Shown one piece after another: positions 4,868 through 8,447 of a stretch of 8,447 bases of DNA. Within the stretch, counting starts at the first letter, position 1. Every line of letters starts with the position of its first letter. The DNA is from Saprospiraceae bacterium UBA7687. GTDB taxonomy: Bacteria; Bacteroidota; Bacteroidia; Chitinophagales; Saprospiraceae. The notes beneath the pieces are model-generated. The model searched no databases. It was not told the DNA's origin and worked only from the letters and a program-made list of their open reading frames with translations. The position numbers and the translations under genes were made by a program. The DNA is taken from the NCBI GenBank assembly GCA_002482845.1, contig DLGT01000013.1:1-8447 (forward strand), in the 5' to 3' direction.

Positions 4868-7708
4868 CTATTTATCTTGTAATATACTATTCACCACCGT
4901 CCGCACATCTGGATGTAATTGATTAATATCATAATCATTTGGATGAAGTAAATATCTATACACTTGAAGATTTAAAGACATAAATGGATCATCTTTATAA
5001 TCTCTTTCGAGTTCATCCGTTATTTGTCTAAGAAAATCCAAGTCACCATCTTGGTACAAACCAAGACAAAGAGCGTTGACTACTTCGTATGCATTAATGG
5101 AATCTTTTTGATAAATTGCATCAATTGTCTTTTTAAAATATGTGAATTTTTCAGCTTGATTTTCTATTATTACTTTGTACAATGCTTCACCTAAAAGGTT
5201 AGAAAAGGATTCTTGCCCTTTCCATAACTTGATGTATTGGTCTAGATATTGCCATTTCTCTTGTGTAATAATTATTATTAATGCAGAATATAACGTATCA
5301 AGGATAAAAGGAATATTGGACTCTAGCATCATTGCTTTTAATAAATACTGATGAGCCAATTCAAAATCGCCTTTTATACGAAACACATTTCCTAAATTAT
5401 AAATGGCAGAAGTGTGTGCAGGATTAAGCCTAATTGCCTGTTCAAAAGCATTAATTGATTTGTCTAACTCTCCCATTTCCATGTAAAGATTTCCTAAATT
5501 ATTAAAAGCTAATACATCATTCGGGTTTAGGATTATTGCCTTTTTATAAGCTGCTAATGCATTATCCAGCTCTTTCTTTGCACCCAAAACAATTCCTAAA
5601 TTGTTATAAAATGTGCCATCATTTGGCCTTAAGCTTATGGCTTTTTGATATAATGTGATGGCTTTATCAAACTCTCCATTTTTTCTATATGAAATTCCTA
5701 AATTATAATAAGCAGAATCATAATTAGAATCTAGCTCGATTGCTTTTTGATATGCAATTATGGCTTTATTTAGTTCTCCCTTTTCGCCATAAGCTGTTCC
5801 TAAATTATTAAAAATAGTTGCATTATCTGGGTCTAAACTTATTGCTTTTTCAAAAGCAAAAATGGCTTTATCAAATTCTTCTTTTTTTCTGTAAGCATTT
5901 CCCAAACAATAAAAAATAGGCGCATAACTAGGGCTTATGCTCTCTGCTATTTTATAAGTTTCAATAGCTTTTTCTAGTTCTCCATTATTAACAAAAGCAA
6001 TTCCCAAATTAAGATACGTTGAGACATCACCATTGTCCAAAGTTATCGCCTTTTGAAAAACTTCAATTGCTTTTTCATGTTCAAGTTTTAAACCAAAAAT
6101 TGTGCCTAAATTATAATAAGCAGGCACAAACTTTGGATTTATCTCAATAGCTTTTTTGTAAGATGAGATGGCTTTGTTTGTTTCTCCTCTGCTCCAATAA
6201 ATAATGCCTAAATTATATTGAACATATGCATCATCTGGGTTTATCTCAATTGATTTTTTGAAAGCGGTTATTGCTTTCTCAAGTTCTCCCTTTTCATAAA
6301 AAACAATTCCGTTTTCAAAATATTCTTTTGCTTTATTCATTAAATGTAATTCCTTAGCTTTGGACTCTTTATTTGGAATATTTTCATATTTATCCATTAT
6401 TCTATCTCTTATAATACTTACATTTTCAGTCTCAATGAAATCAATGCCTTCTTTTTTTGCAAAGTGACAAAGTAATGGATGAGCATAAGGATGATCCAAA
6501 GGAAGGTTTTGCAATTCTGCCTTTCTTTCTTGTTGAGTATAGTATTGGGACAAAAAGTCCACAAATACACCAACAAATGAATAAGGCACATCTGCATAAA
6601 TCTGTCTTTTCTGATAGTAAAGTACATAAAGCCTATCCCTTACATAAAAATACTTGGTATTACCTTTATTTTGTTTACTGTAAACGACATAATAATTGTC
6701 TGATAACCAACCAAATGATCGTGCTATCGTACTTTGGTCCAGCGGTGGATCAAATGATGCAGCCAAAGTACTCTGGGTCATGTTTTCGCCTTTTCGGATC
6801 AACATGTCAAACAATATCTTAGATTTAGCGGGGATGTCATTGGTTATATCTTGATAATAACTGGTGAGTTCGTCTATCAAGCCATCCAACAGCTGAGCTG
6901 TCTCCAAGATATTTTTCTCAAGAATAAGTTTACCTAACAGCACCGCCAATCGCGGACTACCACCTGTAAATTGCGAAATGGCTTTGATCTTTTTTCTTGT
7001 TCTTTTTATATTTTCTAGTTGTGTGTCCCCGTTTTGGGATTGTTGAGCTACTTTTTCATAATAACTTATAAAATCATCCGAACTCCATGGTTCTATATCT
7101 ATTTTTTTGAATACTTGAAAAAGTCTCTTAGAGTAATCATTATCCAAATCCGGTCTTAAACTGGAGCCTATCAAAGTGATTTGATCAAAGTCTGATAAAA
7201 AAGTTCTTAGTCTTGAGCTTTCTATCTTATCCAATTTTGGTATAAAGACTTGCAAGTTTTCTTGTGTGACAAATATATGTTTGATGCCATGTTTTTCTTT
7301 TTCAGATATGGCAGCTTTTAGACGTTTTATAGAAGTTTGCCATTGAATATCAGATATATTCCATTTGGGAATGGCATCTACTAGATTGCCTCCTTCTAGG
7401 ATTGTGGAGATTACATCTAGTAAGTCAGCTGCAAAATTGATGTTTTCCTGCTCTTCGGGCAACTGAATGTACTGGCTCTCCTTAAAGATATCTGAGCGGT
7501 CGTGATGAATTTTGAGCAATCGGGTGAAAAATGATTTGCCTATTCCTCGTGGTCCATACAACATAAAATGTTGATTACTTCCCTTTTTCAGGCATACCTT
7601 CATTTCATGGAGCATTTGATCAAGAATTTTTTCCCTACCTGTTGCGATGGCTAAGATTAAGTCTTCCGACATCTCCAGCGGATTGAATTTTTTTACTAAC
7701 GCACTCAT
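4868..7708 (-). CDS. AAA/STAND-like ATPase with winged helix and ten TPRs
   Basis: 946 residues from the ATG at 7708, one base after the upstream stop; an ATG at 7750 would add 14 residues overlapping the previous gene and is less likely. Domain order: P-loop ATPase (about 1-290) with Walker A GPRGIGKS at 52-59, a Walker B-position strand HIFVTQEN at 144-151, sensor-1-like LIGSS at 179-183, and TGGSPRLA at 248-255. The last is typical of STAND/ORC-like ATPases. A winged helix follows at about 294-371, then a linker, ten 34-residue TPRs (about 457-796) and a 150-residue helical C-terminus. The usual Walker B aspartate is replaced by Gln. This layout, an ATP switch joined to a superstructure-forming repeat sensor, matches STAND regulators, including antiviral ones. 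It lacks an N-terminal effector domain, and the TIR protein two genes downstream could act as its effector. Partner binding through the TPRs is inferred. Cytoplasmic. Confidence 0.85.
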   Translation of the reverse strand: MSALVKKFNPLEMSEDLILAIATGREKILDQMLHEMKVCLKKGSNQHFMLYGPRGIGKSFFTRLLKIHHDRSDIFKESQYIQLPEEQENINFAADLLDVISTILEGGNLVDAIPKWNISDIQWQTSIKRLKAAISEKEKHGIKHIFVTQENLQVFIPKLDKIESSRLRTFLSDFDQITLIGSSLRPDLDNDYSKRLFQVFKKIDIEPWSSDDFISYYEKVAQQSQNGDTQLENIKRTRKKIKAISQFTGGSPRLAVLLGKLILEKNILETAQLLDGLIDELTSYYQDITNDIPAKSKILFDMLIRKGENMTQSTLAASFDPPLDQSTIARSFGWLSDNYYVVYSKQNKGNTKYFYVRDRLYVLYYQKRQIYADVPYSFVGVFVDFLSQYYTQQERKAELQNLPLDHPYAHPLLCHFAKKEGIDFIETENVSIIRDRIMDKYENIPNKESKAKELHLMNKAKEYFENGIVFYEKGELEKAITAFKKSIEINPDDAYVQYNLGIIYWSRGETNKAISSYKKAIEINPKFVPAYYNLGTIFGLKLEHEKAIEVFQKAITLDNGDVSTYLNLGIAFVNNGELEKAIETYKIAESISPSYAPIFYCLGNAYRKKEEFDKAIFAFEKAISLDPDNATIFNNLGTAYGEKGELNKAIIAYQKAIELDSNYDSAYYNLGISYRKNGEFDKAITLYQKAISLRPNDGTFYNNLGIVLGAKKELDNALAAYKKAIILNPNDVLAFNNLGNLYMEMGELDKSINAFEQAIRLNPAHTSAIYNLGNVFRIKGDFELAHQYLLKAMMLESNIPFILDTLYSALIIIITQEKWQYLDQYIKLWKGQESFSNLLGEALYKVIIENQAEKFTYFKKTIDAIYQKDSINAYEVVNALCLGLYQDGDLDFLRQITDELERDYKDDPFMSLNLQVYRYLLHPNDYDINQLHPDVRTVVNSILQDK
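5321..6340 (-). repeat. Ten tandem TPR units, 102-bp period
   Basis: Ten uninterrupted 34-residue tetratricopeptide repeats, exactly 1020 bp with no insertion or deletion between units. Each unit has the pattern NLG-x-x-Y-x-x-x-GE-x-x-KAI-x-x-Y-x-KAI-x-LNP (A8, G/L and P32 positions conserved). Examples are GELEKAI, GEFDKAI, GELNKAI and GELDKSI. The strict register at DNA level makes unit gain or loss by recombination plausible. Confidence 0.9.
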
Positions 7709-7709
7709 G

Positions 7710-8447
7710 TTATAAGGTTTTTTTTCTCCACCAATTACGTAAAATTTCAAAAGAAAAATCTATTTGATTGTGTTCATTTATCACCAAAAATTCCTGATTG
7801 ACCAGTATCAATAATATGCTGTAAACATTTTCATCTTTTAGAGATTCCAAAAGTTTTGCCTCGGATATATTTGGGTTTTTGTAAATACTATTCAATATCT
7901 CTTTGGCTAAAGCCAATTTGGACGGTGGCAATTTTGCAAATCGTTCATTAAATTGATATTCAAAATCATTGACAATAGTAGGGTTTACGTATTTATTAAA
8001 AATTGTTTTGATACCATTTGTATTTCCTTGCCAATGTGTTTTTAGACTAAAATGAAATACCTGCAGAAACTGTGGAATGCAATCGGGTAGCAATTCAACG
8101 ATTAATGTTAATTGTTCGTCTTCAAGTGGAAAACGACCTTCTTTTGCAAGTTTGGTTAACAAACCTCTTGCTTCTTCTTTTGTATATTTAGGAAGTGTTT
8201 GCGTTACGATTCCTCCTAATAGTTTTCTTGAAATTCCTAAAGTCTCTAGTTGAAGATGTAAGTTTAGTGATCCACATATGGCTTGAGATACACCTATATT
8301 TCTCCATGACCTAAGCGTAGTCAGGATCATTTCTATTTCTAATTTTGTAGCCGCATCATTATTTTCTGTAATATTTTCAAATAAAATAGGCAACTCATCC
8401 AATATTAAAACAATATGTTCCTTTTGTTCCTTAAAAAAAGTTCCTAA
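7710..8447 (-). CDS. AAA-type ATPase, C-terminal part (5' end beyond window)
   Basis: The frame is open to the right edge, giving 245 residues; the only nearby internal start would be a TTG inside the Walker B motif, so the gene is truncated by the window. The visible part begins just before Walker B: IVLILDELPILF at about 12-23, with the canonical D-E pair. Then comes an ATPase core with LRSWR and sensor-1 AICGS (about 56-60). The segment LGISRKLLGGIVTQTLPKYTKEEARGLL is the usual fold-back of STAND/AAA_14-like ATPases. The end (about 180-245, NPNISEAKLLESLK then FLVINEHNQIDFSFEILRNWW) looks like a winged helix. Walker A must lie outside. Its stop is one base before the start of the TPR-ATPase, so the two ATPases are cotranscribed and probably act as a pair. 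No effector domain is visible in this part; what precedes the ATPase core is unknown. Confidence 0.85.
   Translation of the reverse strand, partial: LGTFFKEQKEHIVLILDELPILFENITENNDAATKLEIEMILTTLRSWRNIGVSQAICGSLNLHLQLETLGISRKLLGGIVTQTLPKYTKEEARGLLTKLAKEGRFPLEDEQLTLIVELLPDCIPQFLQVFHFSLKTHWQGNTNGIKTIFNKYVNPTIVNDFEYQFNERFAKLPPSKLALAKEILNSIYKNPNISEAKLLESLKDENVYSILLILVNQEFLVINEHNQIDFSFEILRNWWRKKTL

Noticed and set aside
6457..6822. 121-codon plus-strand ORF
   Set aside because: It lies wholly antisense to the TPR-ATPase gene, in its winged-helix and linker region, and has no recognisable domain.
7709..7750. Upstream ATG at 7750 as start of the TPR-ATPase
   Set aside because: It would overlap the upstream ATPase gene by about 40 bases, whereas the ATG at 7708 sits one base after that gene's stop and leads straight into a conserved-looking VKKFNPLE sequence.

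Overview
The window is AT-rich with long AT intergenic stretches. It has almost no Shine-Dalgarno-like sequence before its genes and carries one good TAnnTTTG promoter box (minus strand, 2667-2674). Together with the protein families present, this points to a member of the Bacteroidota; I cannot name a genus. The gene content (AAA/STAND-type ATPases, TPR, TIR, LRR and HEPN proteins, a decayed gene, a miniature transposon) is that of an accessory, defence-island-like region rather than a core locus.

Left part (1-2001): the 3' part of an unrecognised gene on the plus strand (cut by the window edge) is followed by a 153-bp fold-back MITE with 13-bp terminal repeats and a TTA target duplication. 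Next come a strong hairpin and a small plus-strand gene for a multi-spanning membrane protein resembling small multidrug-export (COG2426-like) proteins. Downstream of it is a gene-free stretch with three 18-bp imperfect palindromes spaced at exactly 28 bp, which look like an orphan operator array.

Right part (2002-8447): everything is on the minus strand. Read in the direction of transcription from the right edge, the order is: (1) the C-terminal part of an AAA-type ATPase with a canonical Walker B motif; (2) a 946-residue AAA/STAND-like ATPase with a winged helix and ten consecutive 34-residue TPRs; (3) a 66-residue leucine-rich-repeat stub; (4) a protein with a C-terminal TIR domain that keeps the candidate catalytic glutamate; (5) a small membrane-protein gene with two in-frame stop codons, which escapes simple ORF calling. 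The gaps between these genes are 1, 22, 5 and 2 nt, so they look like one operon whose promoter lies outside the window. After about 185 bp comes a separately promoted HEPN-domain protein.

My working interpretation is a TIR-effector immune operon: two ATPases, one with a TPR sensor-like array, act as the sensing and switching module, and the TIR protein is a presumed NAD-consuming effector supplied in trans. The membrane partner appears to be lost in this strain. The domain calls are supported by motifs in the sequence; the defence function is inference.
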